NCBI GenBank assembly: GCA_903902945.1
Contig: CAIUWU010000223.1
Coordinates: 1 to 32,312 of the forward strand
Reading direction: 5' to 3'
Source of the DNA: an uncultured Pseudomonadota bacterium
GTDB lineage: Bacteria; Pseudomonadota; Gammaproteobacteria; Methylococcales; Methylomonadaceae
DNA: 32,312 bases
The notes under the pieces were generated by a model, which worked only from the letters and a program-made list of their open reading frames with translations, made no database searches and was not told where the DNA came from. Of the stretch, positions 1 through 10,459 are shown piece by piece. Numbering within the stretch: position 1 is the stretch's first letter; each line of letters opens with the position of its first letter. Made by a program: the position numbers and the translations under genes.

Positions 1-472
1 GAGTTTCCGATTTCAGTGCCGCTGCCAGACCATCGGCATACGGAAATAAAGATGCAGTATGACCATCATTGCCCATCCCGACGATCGCAAAAGTAAACGG
101 CTTGGGCAGCGCCTGATAATTGGCTTCGGTTTCGGCCAGCCCCTTGGCGGCAGTATTGGCGGCAGTCTTCATACCGACAAAAGTAGCCACTTTGGCATTG
201 TTGACCAGCAGGCTTTTGCGGATCAGGGCTTCATTACTGGCGCTGTGTTGTTGATCGACCCAACGTTCGTCAACCAAGGCAACTTTTACCTTTTTCCATG
301 CCAGATCCATTTTCGAAAGTGCCTCATACAGCGGCGCCGGGGTTGTACCGCCAGAGACAAACAAAGTTGCACTACCGTGCTTGCTTAATGACTCAGACAA
401 CATGTCCTGACATTCAGCAGCCAAGGTTGTGAATAAATGATTGCGTTGCTCGAAGTGAAATTCTCTAACCAT
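1..472 (-). CDS. pgl: 6-phosphogluconolactonase (3' end truncated by window edge)
   Basis: Reverse-strand reading from ATG at 472: MVREFHFEQRNHLFTTLAAECQDMLSESLSKHGSATLFVSGGTTPAPLYEALSKMDLAWKKVKVALVDERWV...; SGGTTP and VDERWV are family motifs. Adjacent to zwf. No stop before position 1. Confidence 0.88.
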   Translation of the reverse strand, partial: MVREFHFEQRNHLFTTLAAECQDMLSESLSKHGSATLFVSGGTTPAPLYEALSKMDLAWKKVKVALVDERWVDQQHSASNEALIRKSLLVNNAKVATFVGMKTAANTAAKGLAETEANYQALPKPFTFAIVGMGNDGHTASLFPYADGLAAALKSET

Positions 473-549
473 AGCAGTGTTTCTCAATTATCAATCCAGA
501 ATAATAGCTTTAATCCTTGCGGGGATCTTTGAATGGAAGGCATAGCCGA

Positions 550-2022
550 TTACTCTTCCCAGGCCCGCCCATCCCTTGCCAGCAGCGCCACGGACGCCAC
601 AGGCCCCCAGCTGCCGGCCGGATAAGGCTTGGGAAGTGAATGATTATTGGCCCAGGCAGACTGAATCGAATCGACCCAGGTCCATGCCTGTTCAATTTCT
701 TCGCGCGACAGGAATAAGGTGGGATTGCCGCGCAGCGCTTCCAAAATCAGTTTTTCATAACCGCCAAAAATGCGGTTTTTCTTGAAGGTTTCGGAAAAAC
801 TCAAATCCAGCTTGGTTTGTTGCAATTTGATATTGCCATCGATACCGGGCACTTTATTCAGCATCATCACATCGACGCCTTCATTCGGTTGCAAATGGAT
901 CACCAGTTTGTTAGCCGGCAAGTCTCTGAAACTATCCTTGAAAATGTTGTGCGGCAGCTGTTTGAAGTTGACCACGATTTCAGTGCGTTTATTAGGGGTC
1001 CGCTTACCGGTCCGCATATAAAACGGTACACCCGCCCAGCGCCAGTTATCGATATCGACACGCACTGCCACGAAGGTTTCCGTCGTGCTTTGAGTGTTGG
1101 CGCCTTCTTCCACCAGATAACCGGGTACGGCGGTACCTTTAATAAAACCATCGGTGTACTGACCACGCACCGTTTTTTCGTCGACGTTATGCGGTGTAAT
1201 CGGTCTCAGTGCCTTCAGCACCTTGATTTTCTCATTATGGATGCTTTCGGCCGACAGATCGGCAGGCGGTTCCATCGCCACAAAAGTCAGAATCTGTAAT
1301 AAATGATTCTGCAACATATCGCGCAGCTGGCCGGTTTTATCAAAATAATCCCAACGTCCTTCGATACCAATGTCCTCACCAACGGTAATCTGAATATGAT
1401 CAATGGTATTGTGATCCCAGTTGGTGGTAAAAATCGAATTGGCAAAGCGCAACGCCAGCAAATTCAAAACGGTTTCTTTGCCTAAATAATGATCGATTCG
1501 ATAGACCTGTTCTTCATGAAATACATCGGCTACCACATCATTAATTTCTTTGGATGACTTTAAATCATGGCCAATCGGCTTTTCCATCACCATCCGTGCG
1601 TCGGGCGTCAACACCCCAGAGCTGTGCAGCCCCTGACAAATACTCTTAAACAATAACGGCGATACCGCGAAATAGTTAACCATCACCCGATTGGTGCTAT
1701 CGACTATCGCATTTAATTGCTGGTATTGAGCCACATCGGTCAGGTCGATTTTCAGATAAGACAGCCGTTTGGAAAAACGCTGCCAGATTACTTCATCAAC
1801 CGTGTTATTCAGAAACAATTGCAGACTTTGCTGAGCAATCGCGGTAAAGCTTTCACTGCTTTCATCCAGCCTGTCCACACCGATAATTCGGGTATCGGCT
1901 TCGAGTAAATTGTGTTTTTCCAATCGGTAGAGAGAAATCAGTAACTTACGTTTTGATAAGTCACCCAGAGCGCCATAAATGACTAAATCGCAGGGTCTGT
2001 AGTTGGTCATTGTGAGTGTCAT
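550..2022 (-). CDS. zwf: glucose-6-phosphate 1-dehydrogenase
   Basis: 490 aa ORF with N-terminal dinucleotide-binding motif (DLVIYGALGDLSKRKL) and active-site RIDHYLGKE. Downstream pgl on the same strand. True start may be the internal Met at 2010. Confidence 0.96.
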   Translation of the reverse strand: MTLTMTNYRPCDLVIYGALGDLSKRKLLISLYRLEKHNLLEADTRIIGVDRLDESSESFTAIAQQSLQLFLNNTVDEVIWQRFSKRLSYLKIDLTDVAQYQQLNAIVDSTNRVMVNYFAVSPLLFKSICQGLHSSGVLTPDARMVMEKPIGHDLKSSKEINDVVADVFHEEQVYRIDHYLGKETVLNLLALRFANSIFTTNWDHNTIDHIQITVGEDIGIEGRWDYFDKTGQLRDMLQNHLLQILTFVAMEPPADLSAESIHNEKIKVLKALRPITPHNVDEKTVRGQYTDGFIKGTAVPGYLVEEGANTQSTTETFVAVRVDIDNWRWAGVPFYMRTGKRTPNKRTEIVVNFKQLPHNIFKDSFRDLPANKLVIHLQPNEGVDVMMLNKVPGIDGNIKLQQTKLDLSFSETFKKNRIFGGYEKLILEALRGNPTLFLSREEIEQAWTWVDSIQSAWANNHSLPKPYPAGSWGPVASVALLARDGRAWEE

Positions 2023-2143
2023 TAATTGAATGAGCTTGAACTTTGTCAGCTAAGGGAAACTAACAAAATCTAGCTGAAAGTTAATAATGGCCGCATTATA
2101 AAGGCCGCTAGGGCCGCTAAACAAGTTTGGTTCCGGTGCAAGG

Positions 2144-4741
2144 CTATGACGCCGCCAGAATCTGTTTTAACTGATATAGGGTTTCTAAGGCCGCTTTAGG
2201 ACTTAATTCATCAGGATTCACCGCTTCCAAAAAGGTCATGGCCGGATGCGGCTCGCTATTGGCAAACAGATCCAGCTGATTGATTTCCTGATGAGTTTTG
2301 GTTTCCTGAACCGCCATGTTTTCCAACTGTTGCAGTTTCTTGCGGGCATTGCTGATCACCATGTGCGGCACACCTGCCAACGCCGCCACCTGCAGCCCGT
2401 AACTCTGGCTGGCCGGTCCCGGTTTCACGGCATGTAAAAACACAATTTTGTCAGCATGTTCCATGGCATCGAGATGAATGTTGTGAATACTGCCATGCTC
2501 CTCGGCCAGCGACGTCAGTTCAAAATAATGGGTAGCAAACAAAGTGAAAGCCCCGGTTTTACGGGCCAGATAATCAGCACAAGCCCAGGCCAACGACAAA
2601 CCGTCAAAGGTACTGGTGCCACGACCGATTTCATCCATCAGAATCAGACTATTACTGGTGGCGTTGTGCAAAATGTTGGCGGTTTCCGACATTTCCACCA
2701 TAAAAGTCGAACGGCCGCTAGCCAGATCATCGGAAGCGCCGATACGGGTAAAAATTTTGTCAACCGGCCCGCAAACCAGGCGCTGAGCCGGTACATAACA
2801 ACCAATATGCGCCATCAGTACAATCAAAGCCGCCTGCCGCATATAAGTCGATTTACCGCCCATATTGGGACCGGTGATAATCAGCATCCGGCGATCGCCG
2901 GCAAAACACAGATCATTGGCCACAAAAGGCGTTCTCGATAACTGCTCCACCACTAAATGCCGACCGGCAGTAATTTCAATACCCGGCGTGTCAGTCAGAA
3001 TCGGCTGCGATAAGTCCAGACTGGCGCTACGCTCGGCAAAATTAACCAGCACATCCAATTCGGCTAGTGCTTCGGCGCAGCGTTGCAATAAAGGCAAAGA
3101 TTCCAGCAAGCGATTCAATAAGTCGTCATACAGCGCTTTTTCATAACTCAGTGATTTTTCACGCGCACTCAAAACTTTATCTTCAAAGTTTTTCAGTTCT
3201 TCGGTGATATAACGCTCGGCACCTTTCAGTGTTTGTTTGCGCGCATAATGCAGCGGCACTTTATCCGCATGCAGATTGGAAATTTCAATGTAATAGCCAT
3301 GCACCCGGTTGTAATTGACTTTGAGGGTCTGGATACCGGTTGACTGCCGCTCGCGCAGTTCCATATCAATCAGAAACTGGTCGGCGTTCTGACTGAGATC
3401 GCGCAGCATATCCAGTTCGGCATCATAACCTCTGGCAATCACCCCACCATCGCGGATCAAAACCGGCGGATTATCGACCAGCGCCATTTGCAATAATGCC
3501 AGCAACTCCGGTTGCGGTTGTAGCGCTTGTCCTAGATCCGCGAGGTGAGGGCAGTCGGTTACTGCTTGCAAATCAGACTGTAAGACCGGCAATACCGCCA
3601 GCGTCTGCCGTAGCATCAGCAAATCGCGGGGACGCGCCGATTTCAGCGCAATCCGTGCGCCGATACGTTCGATATCACCCACCTGGCGCAGATTGTGCTG
3701 CAAATCCTGATAGCGCAGATTGTCCAGCAAGCTGGCAATACTGTTATAGCGATGATTAATCACGGCCTGATTGCGCAAAGGCCTGTGAATCCAGCGTCGC
3801 AGACAGCGACTGCCCATTGCCGTCACGGTTTTATCTAACACACCTGACAAGGTGTATTGCAGTTGTCCGCTAGCGTGAGTATCCAGTTCCAGATTACGCC
3901 GACTGGCGGCATCGAGTGCAATGCAATCCTGCGCCTGTTCAATGCTGATACCCTGAATATGCGGCAGCGCGGTTTGTTGGGTGTCGCGCAAATATTGCAA
4001 TAAACAACCGGCAGCGGAGATGGCAACTGTTAGAGTCTCGCAGCCAAAGCCTTTTAAATCGTGACAATGAAATTGCTTCAGAATCAGCTGCCGGCAACTT
4101 TCATAGTCAAAATGCCAAGCTGGCCGTCGGGTCAGACCACGACGCTCTTTGACTGCCACTGGTAACTCCCAGGTCTCGCTGAATAGCAACTCGGCCGGGT
4201 CCAGTCGTTCTATTTCGCTCAGCAACTGATTATCACTATCCAGCTGCTGCAAAATAAATTTGCCGCTGCCAATATCCAGACTGGCCAGACCATAGCTCCC
4301 GCCTTCATATGCCACTGCCACCAGCAGATTATCTTTGCGATCGTCGAGCAAGGCTTCGTCGGTCACGGTACCCGGCGTAACCACTCGCACCACTTGGCGC
4401 TCGACCGGTCCTTTAGTTTTGGCCGGATCACCGGTCTGTTCACAAATCGCAATCGACTCGCCCTGTCTGATCAGCCGGGCGATATAGTTTTCCGCCGCAT
4501 GATAGGGAATCCCCGCCATCGGAATAGGCTGTCCAGCCGAGTGGCCTCGGGCTGTCAGAGTAATATCGAGTAACTGGGCGGCTTTTCGGGCATCGTCAAA
4601 AAACAACTCATAAAAATCGCCCATCCGGTAAAACACCAAGGTGTCTGGATGTTGAGCTTTTATTCCCAGATATTGCTGCATCATCGGGGTGTGTTGTGTT
4701 TCTGGCTTTTTTGATTGCGCAGTAGTTTCGGCTTTTTTCAT
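2144..4741 (-). CDS. mutS: DNA mismatch repair protein MutS
   Basis: Contains [32 protein letters not shown], Walker [15 protein letters not shown] and [12 protein letters not shown]. The ORF track starts at 4819, but MKKAETTAQ at 4741 is the more likely start. Confidence 0.97.
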   Translation of the reverse strand: MKKAETTAQSKKPETQHTPMMQQYLGIKAQHPDTLVFYRMGDFYELFFDDARKAAQLLDITLTARGHSAGQPIPMAGIPYHAAENYIARLIRQGESIAICEQTGDPAKTKGPVERQVVRVVTPGTVTDEALLDDRKDNLLVAVAYEGGSYGLASLDIGSGKFILQQLDSDNQLLSEIERLDPAELLFSETWELPVAVKERRGLTRRPAWHFDYESCRQLILKQFHCHDLKGFGCETLTVAISAAGCLLQYLRDTQQTALPHIQGISIEQAQDCIALDAASRRNLELDTHASGQLQYTLSGVLDKTVTAMGSRCLRRWIHRPLRNQAVINHRYNSIASLLDNLRYQDLQHNLRQVGDIERIGARIALKSARPRDLLMLRQTLAVLPVLQSDLQAVTDCPHLADLGQALQPQPELLALLQMALVDNPPVLIRDGGVIARGYDAELDMLRDLSQNADQFLIDMELRERQSTGIQTLKVNYNRVHGYYIEISNLHADKVPLHYARKQTLKGAERYITEELKNFEDKVLSAREKSLSYEKALYDDLLNRLLESLPLLQRCAEALAELDVLVNFAERSASLDLSQPILTDTPGIEITAGRHLVVEQLSRTPFVANDLCFAGDRRMLIITGPNMGGKSTYMRQAALIVLMAHIGCYVPAQRLVCGPVDKIFTRIGASDDLASGRSTFMVEMSETANILHNATSNSLILMDEIGRGTSTFDGLSLAWACADYLARKTGAFTLFATHYFELTSLAEEHGSIHNIHLDAMEHADKIVFLHAVKPGPASQSYGLQVAALAGVPHMVISNARKKLQQLENMAVQETKTHQEINQLDLFANSEPHPAMTFLEAVNPDELSPKAALETLYQLKQILAAS

Positions 4742-5223
4742 TACAACTGTATGTCTTAAAAATAATTGAGTAAGTGCCCGATTTTGTTTTCTCAAACAAG
4801 CTGCGCATCGTGGATACAACTGTCAGGAGAGAACGATGCCGAATACGGTGTTGATAGATCGGCTTAAAAATTTATGGCTAATCGAAAATGGCAAAACTTA
4901 TCATGCTATAAAAAATGGACTCATACAAACTGGCATCGGCTTTTCCAAATCACTTGATTGAAGTTAGATCAATTTTCAGCATTTTAGCCATCGAGACGAA
5001 GCAGAATTGTTTTGATTAGCCTGATTACAAGAGAACATTTGATAACACTATGATATTACTCGCAATTAAGCCTACCCTGTAAAACGCCTGCTTTTGACAC
5101 CGTATCACGGCCTTGCTTGGATCTGGTTTTGGGTAAACAGTCCTGTGAATTCTGCAGCGGAAAATATATCCTTGATGCCCTAAAACGAATACACTCAGCC
5201 GCCCTCAACCCGATGATGCCTTG

Positions 5224-6399
5224 ATGCGAAACACCGATAGACTTCAACAGGTACAAACACCGATTATCCCCATGATCGCCAATTGGACCCGACAAACTCC
5301 GGGGACACTGTCACTCGGGCAGGGGATGGTGAGCTATCCGCCACCGGATGCTGCAATGCAAGCCGCACTGGAGTTCGGTAGGTTGGCGGAGAATCATCTT
5401 TACGGATCGCCGTTGGGTCACCCCAAGCTGCTGGCGATGATCCAGACAAAATTACGGCAAGACAATCACATCTGCGACCAAGCTTATCAAGTCATGGTAA
5501 CGGCTGGTTCGAATATGGCTTTTTTAAATATCATCATGGCCATTAGCGATCCAGGTGATGAAATCATTCTGCCGCTGCCCTATTACTTTAACCAGGAAAT
5601 GGCAATTCAGATGCTGGGATGCGTTGTGGTGCCGGTCCCGGTGGGTGAAGATTACCAACTCGATCTGCCAGCCTTGCAAGCCGCCATTACCGAAAAAACC
5701 CGCGCGATTGTCACCGTGTCGCCGAATAATCCTTCGGGAGCCGTTTATCGGGAAAATGATTTGCGCGCGGTCAATGCCTTGTGTCAACAACGCGGTCTTT
5801 ACCATATCAGCGATGAAGCTTATGAGTATTTTACCTACGAGGGTGCCGCACATTTTTCACCGGCGAGTCTGGCCGATGCTAACGGACACACGATTAGTCT
5901 TTATTCCTTATCCAAAGCCTATGGCTTTGCCAGTTGGCGGCTAGGTTATGCGGTTTTTCCGGAAGCATTACTGCCGGCGATGTTAAAAATTCAGGATACC
6001 AACTTGATTTGTCCGCCCGCCATTACCCAAGTAGCGGCGATCGGTGCGCTTGCGGCAGGCGCCGATTATTGTCGTCAACAATTACCGGCACTTGCCCTGA
6101 CCAGACGCCATCTACTGCAACAACTGCAGACAATCGCTGATATTTGTCAGGTGCAAGCGACTACCGGCGCTTTTTATTTATTACTGAAAATCCGCACATC
6201 ATTAAGCGATCTTGAACTGGCCGAGTCTCTGATCAAACAATACCAAGTGGCTGCTATTCCCGGCTGTGCATTTGGCTTGCAAGGCGATTGTTATCTGCGA
6301 ATATCCTATGGCATGTTAAGTCCGACACAAGCAGGCGAAGCGGTCCAGCGCCTGATCACCGGCTTACTTGGATTATGTCGCAAAAACCCAGCAACCTGA
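5224..6399 (+). CDS. PLP-dependent class I/II aminotransferase
   Basis: About 391 aa; VSPNNPSGAVYRE, ISDEAYEYFTYEG and SLSKAYGFASWRLGY (PLP lysine region) are fold-type I aminotransferase motifs. ATG at 5224 preferred over TTG at 5221. Confidence 0.9.
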   Translation: MRNTDRLQQVQTPIIPMIANWTRQTPGTLSLGQGMVSYPPPDAAMQAALEFGRLAENHLYGSPLGHPKLLAMIQTKLRQDNHICDQAYQVMVTAGSNMAFLNIIMAISDPGDEIILPLPYYFNQEMAIQMLGCVVVPVPVGEDYQLDLPALQAAITEKTRAIVTVSPNNPSGAVYRENDLRAVNALCQQRGLYHISDEAYEYFTYEGAAHFSPASLADANGHTISLYSLSKAYGFASWRLGYAVFPEALLPAMLKIQDTNLICPPAITQVAAIGALAAGADYCRQQLPALALTRRHLLQQLQTIADICQVQATTGAFYLLLKIRTSLSDLELAESLIKQYQVAAIPGCAFGLQGDCYLRISYGMLSPTQAGEAVQRLITGLLGLCRKNPAT

Positions 6400-6452
6400 G
6401 TTTGTGGATAAATCCCCCGCAGATTTGCGGCTCAAAGCCGTGACAGGCCGCT

Positions 6453-7982
6453 TTACAATTGCTCGATCTGCTGCAGGATAGAGGCCGCATGGCTACTGAT
6501 GGCATGCTGTTCGGCAAGCGGGAAACGCGCCAGATTCCGATACACCATCCCCAGACGCGGATTGCTTGCCAGCTGTTGACGATGGCTGATGAAAAAATTC
6601 CAATACAAGGCATTGAACGGGCAGGCATCCTCGCCGGTGCGTTTTTTCTTGTCATAGCGGCAGGCCTGACAATAGTCACTCATGCGATCGATATAAGCAG
6701 CACTGGATACATAGGGCTTGGTGGCCAGCAAGCCGCCATCGGCAAACTGACTCATGCCCAGCGTATTGGGTAGTTCGACCCATTCGAAAGCATCGATATA
6801 AACCCCTAAATACCAGCGATGCACTGCGCTCGGCGCCAATCCGGCCAGCAGCGCAAAGTTGCCGATCACCATCAGGCGCTGGATATGATGGGCATAGGCG
6901 TAATTCAGTGACTGCCCAATCGCAGCAGCCAGACAATTCATCCGGGTTTCACCGCTCCAAAACCAGGCAGGCAGGGGCCGCTGATGCCCCCAATGATTCT
7001 GATCCAGATAGCCGGGCATTTTTGCCCAATACACGCCGCGCACATATTCACGCCAGCCCAGAATTTGCCTGATAAACCCTTCGCTGGCTGCCAGCGGCAC
7101 CGTACCATCCCGCCAGGCTGCCTCTGCGCTGGCAACCACTTCCTGCGGACTGAGCATCTTGGTGTTGAGAGCGAATGACAGCAATGAATGAAACAGACGC
7201 CAGCTATGGCGGGTCATGGCATCCTGAAAGTCACCGAAATAGGGCAGCGCCTGCCGGATGAACTGATCCAGCTGCTGCAATGCTTGATGGCGATTCAGCG
7301 GCCAACGGCAATCCGCGGCATCCACGGCGCCAAAACTCGGCACGCCGGCAACGACAATTTCCCGCCAAAGCGCCGAATGATTATGACGAGGCCGCTGATC
7401 GTAAGGGATAGCAGGCGCACCGGGCCAGCGCTTACGATTGTCATGATCGAAATTCCATTCTCCGCCACAAGGACGCTGTTTATGGTCAAGCAGTACCTGA
7501 TGCTTAAGTCGCATCCGCCGATAAAACATTTCCATCAGCCAATGCGGTCGTGAGCCGAACCATTCCGCTGCTTGATGGCGTGAACTATAAAAATGTTCAG
7601 TATCGCAAGCCTGGCTAGAGATGGATAAACGGCGGCAATACTCTTGCAACTGCTGATCCAGTCGCCATTCGTCCGGCATTTGATATTCAAACCGTTGAAT
7701 CTGATAGCGTTCAATCAACGCATCAAGGTTAGCAGTTAGCGATTGCCGGTTATCGGTAGCAGCGATGCTGAAATAATGCAGCTTATGACCTTGCCGGCTG
7801 AGTTGCTCTGCAAAATCGCGCATGGCGGCAAAAATGGCCAGGATTTTCTGGCCGTGATGCAGCACATAATCGGTTTCCTGGCGAATTTCCATTAAGGTAT
7901 ACAGCACATTAGCGTCGGCTTCTGTAAACCAGCTATGTAAGGGATTGAGCTGATCACCCAGAATCAGCCGCAGGGTAGTCAT
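6453..7982 (-). CDS. cryptochrome/photolyase-related protein (FeS-BCP/DUF523-type deoxyribodipyrimidine photolyase-related family)
   Basis: MTTLRLILGDQLNPLHSWF, IRQILGWREYVRGVYW, and C-terminal cysteines in DYCQACRYDKKKRTGEDACPFNALYW, typical of iron-sulfur photolyase-like proteins. Confidence 0.9.
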   Translation of the reverse strand: MTTLRLILGDQLNPLHSWFTEADANVLYTLMEIRQETDYVLHHGQKILAIFAAMRDFAEQLSRQGHKLHYFSIAATDNRQSLTANLDALIERYQIQRFEYQMPDEWRLDQQLQEYCRRLSISSQACDTEHFYSSRHQAAEWFGSRPHWLMEMFYRRMRLKHQVLLDHKQRPCGGEWNFDHDNRKRWPGAPAIPYDQRPRHNHSALWREIVVAGVPSFGAVDAADCRWPLNRHQALQQLDQFIRQALPYFGDFQDAMTRHSWRLFHSLLSFALNTKMLSPQEVVASAEAAWRDGTVPLAASEGFIRQILGWREYVRGVYWAKMPGYLDQNHWGHQRPLPAWFWSGETRMNCLAAAIGQSLNYAYAHHIQRLMVIGNFALLAGLAPSAVHRWYLGVYIDAFEWVELPNTLGMSQFADGGLLATKPYVSSAAYIDRMSDYCQACRYDKKKRTGEDACPFNALYWNFFISHRQQLASNPRLGMVYRNLARFPLAEQHAISSHAASILQQIEQL

Positions 7983-8167
7983 GATTTATCCTGTGTTGAA
8001 CGATGGCGCCGGCAACGCTCTGAGCAATATTTGACTTGCTGCCAGACTTTAGCCCATTTTTTGCGCCAGACCATTGGCCGGCCACAACAGCTGCAAAGTT
8101 TGGATGGTAGACATGCTTTTTGATGCATCAAAATTTCAGATGGTTTTTTTAGGGTCTGTAAACACAA
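7979..8167 (-). CDS. DUF2256-like small Cys-rich protein
   Basis: KLCSCCGRPMVWRKKWAKVWQQVKYCSERCRRHR matches the DUF2256 pattern. Overlaps the photolyase-like start codon by 4 bp. Start may be the internal Met (MHQKACLPSK). Confidence 0.8.
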   Translation of the reverse strand: MCLQTLKKPSEILMHQKACLPSKLCSCCGRPMVWRKKWAKVWQQVKYCSERCRRHRSTQDKS

Positions 8168-8313
8168 AGCCGGAGCAGGCTGATGACAATTAACCGCCTT
8201 GAATATGCCTGATGATTAGACAATGGCAAGTCTGATAAGCCTTGGTAAGCTTTGGCGAGCTTTGCCAAGCCAACCAACGTCATCTCAATACACCCAAAAC
8301 AGGTAACCGCACT

Positions 8314-9675
8314 ATGCAAGCCTTAGCCTTTGTCGATCTGGAAACCACTGGTACATCAGCGACCCAAGATTCAATTACCGAGATTGGCATCGTACTGGTA
8401 GATGACGACGGGGTCAGAGAATGGAATCAGTTATTGCATCCAGAGATGCGGATTCCATTATTTATCGAACAAATGACCGGTATCAGCAACGCGATGGTGG
8501 CCAAGGCCCCGACCTTTGCACAGGTTGCCACAGACATCGAAGCTCTACTGGAAGGTCGCTTGTTTATCGCCCACAACGCTCGCTTTGATTACAGTTTCCT
8601 GAAAAATGCCTTCCAGCGTATCGGCAGGGACTTCAAAGCGCAGGTACTGTGTACGGTTAAATTATCTCGGGCGCTCTATCCGCAGTATCAACGCCATAAT
8701 CTCGACAGCTTGATCGAACGCCATCAACTCACAGTCAATGATCGCCATCGCGCACTGGCCGATGCGCAACTGCTTTATCAGTTCTGGCAGCGGATCAATC
8801 GCGAATTCTCCGCTGATCTGATTGCCGATACGGTCAAAAGCCTGCTGCGACACCCCAGTCTGCCGTCACAACTCGATCCCCATCTGCTGCACCAATTACC
8901 CGAAACGCCCGGCGTTTACCTGTTTTATGGCGATAACGATTTACCGTTGTATATCGGCAAAAGTGTCAATATTCGCCAGCGGGTGTTGTCTCATTTTGCC
9001 GCCGACCATCGCCACGGCAAGGAGATGGCTTTATCGCAACAAACCAAGCGTATCGACTGGCTGGAGACCGGTGGCGAACTGGGCGCCTTATTGACCGAAG
9101 CCAGACTGATCAAGCAAATGATGCCGATACATAACCAGCGTTTGCGTCGCAAAAATGACCTATGCGCCTGGCAATTACAGCAGCAACAGCAACAGCTGAT
9201 ACCGCATCTAAGCTGGGCCAGTGATCTGGATTTTGGCAAACAAGATAATTTGTATGGTCTGTACAGTAATCAGCGTGACGCTCAAAAGTCCTTGCGTCAT
9301 CTGGCCGAACACCATCAGCTCTGTCTGGGCATCCTCGGCCTTGAAAAACTCGGCAGCGGCAAACCCTGTTTTGCCTATCAGCTCAAACGTTGTCGAGGTG
9401 CTTGTGTCGGCAACGAATCCGCCCAGCAACATGCCACACGCTTATTAACTGCCATGCAGACACTGAAACTGGCCAGTTGGCCTTATCGCGGTGCGATAGG
9501 CATTCGTGAACAAAACGATGTGCATGTGATTGACCACTGGTGTTATCTGGGTACCGCTCACAGCGCTGAACAGTTGCAGCAATTACGGGCACAAGGTCGA
9601 CCGGCATTTGATCGCGATACTTATCTGACTTTGCTCAAAGCCTTACAACACAGCGAGGTCATCGAATTGGATTAG
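8314..9675 (+). CDS. DnaQ-like 3'-5' exonuclease fused to GIY-YIG/UvrC N-terminal-like (Cho-type) nuclease
   Basis: N-terminal DEDDh exonuclease (ALAFVDLETTGTSATQDSITEIGIV, HNARFDYSFL, HRALADAQ), then GIY-YIG (LPETPGVYLFYGDNDLPLYIGKSVNIRQRVLSHF, LLTEARLIKQ). ORF track start at 8242; MQALAFVDLET at 8314 is the likely start. Confidence 0.88.
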   Translation: MQALAFVDLETTGTSATQDSITEIGIVLVDDDGVREWNQLLHPEMRIPLFIEQMTGISNAMVAKAPTFAQVATDIEALLEGRLFIAHNARFDYSFLKNAFQRIGRDFKAQVLCTVKLSRALYPQYQRHNLDSLIERHQLTVNDRHRALADAQLLYQFWQRINREFSADLIADTVKSLLRHPSLPSQLDPHLLHQLPETPGVYLFYGDNDLPLYIGKSVNIRQRVLSHFAADHRHGKEMALSQQTKRIDWLETGGELGALLTEARLIKQMMPIHNQRLRRKNDLCAWQLQQQQQQLIPHLSWASDLDFGKQDNLYGLYSNQRDAQKSLRHLAEHHQLCLGILGLEKLGSGKPCFAYQLKRCRGACVGNESAQQHATRLLTAMQTLKLASWPYRGAIGIREQNDVHVIDHWCYLGTAHSAEQLQQLRAQGRPAFDRDTYLTLLKALQHSEVIELD

Positions 9676-9854
9676 TGGCCACCAGCAATAATGCCGGGCC
9701 AGAGTGCTGACTGAAATTGAGGTGGCGCTCAATCTGCGATCAGCGTAGCTATTTTGACGCTTGCTTGATAATGCCACCCTTTGCTAATCAAATTCACGCG
9801 CATATCAACAGCAAGTGGGGTTATTGAATAAGGCGTTGACGATCAAACAAATCC

Positions 9855-10385
9855 TCACTTAAAGCTGATCTCACCAATCGCTATCAGCTTGTCGAGAAAC
9901 GCAGCGTCGGGGATGTCTTGTTCTGCGTAAGCGGCAACAGTGACACCGGCAGCAGCAAACATTTTATCGACCGCCTGATTGATCAGCACATGACTGCTGT
10001 GCTGCTTTTTGCGTAAATAGATCACTTGCTTGATGCCTACCTGAATAATCGCCTGGGCGCAGGTATTACAGGGAAACTGGGTGGTATAAAGCCGGGCCCC
10101 CTGCATGTCGTGGGCCATACAGTTATAAATCGCGTTCTTCTCGGCATGCACCACATAAGTATGCTTGGAATGCAGCAAGTCACTGTCATCTTCATCCTGC
10201 CAGAACTGCGGATCGTCATCGTCGCAACCGACAGGCAGGCCGTTATAACCAATACCAATAATCTTATGGTTGGGGTCGACAATACAGGCGCCGTTCTGGG
10301 TTTTGCTGTCTTTGGAACGAAACGATGACAACAGAGCGATAGCCATAAAATAACTATGCCAGCTCATGTAGTTGTTTTTTTTCAT
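9855..10385 (-). CDS. dCMP deaminase family protein
   Basis: HAEKNAIYNC and PCNTCAQAI zinc-binding motifs. Start chosen at MKKNNYMSWHSYFM (10385); the ORF extends to 10421. Confidence 0.88.
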   Translation of the reverse strand: MKKNNYMSWHSYFMAIALLSSFRSKDSKTQNGACIVDPNHKIIGIGYNGLPVGCDDDDPQFWQDEDDSDLLHSKHTYVVHAEKNAIYNCMAHDMQGARLYTTQFPCNTCAQAIIQVGIKQVIYLRKKQHSSHVLINQAVDKMFAAAGVTVAAYAEQDIPDAAFLDKLIAIGEISFK

Positions 10386-10459
10386 GATGTTGTAAGGGAA
10401 GCAAAATAAAAGCCAAAACAATGGCGGGCATTATCTACCATCTTGACCCAAAAGTAAGA

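Noticed and set aside
817-1299. 160 aa plus-strand ORF opposite zwf
   Set aside because: Lies entirely antisense to a convincing zwf and has no recognisable domain; a shadow ORF.
2456-2941. 161 aa plus-strand ORF opposite mutS
   Set aside because: Antisense to conserved MutS ATPase domain; composition typical of shadow frames.
5056-5295. 79 aa minus-strand ORF upstream of the aminotransferase
   Set aside because: Overlaps the aminotransferase start, no signal or domain motif.
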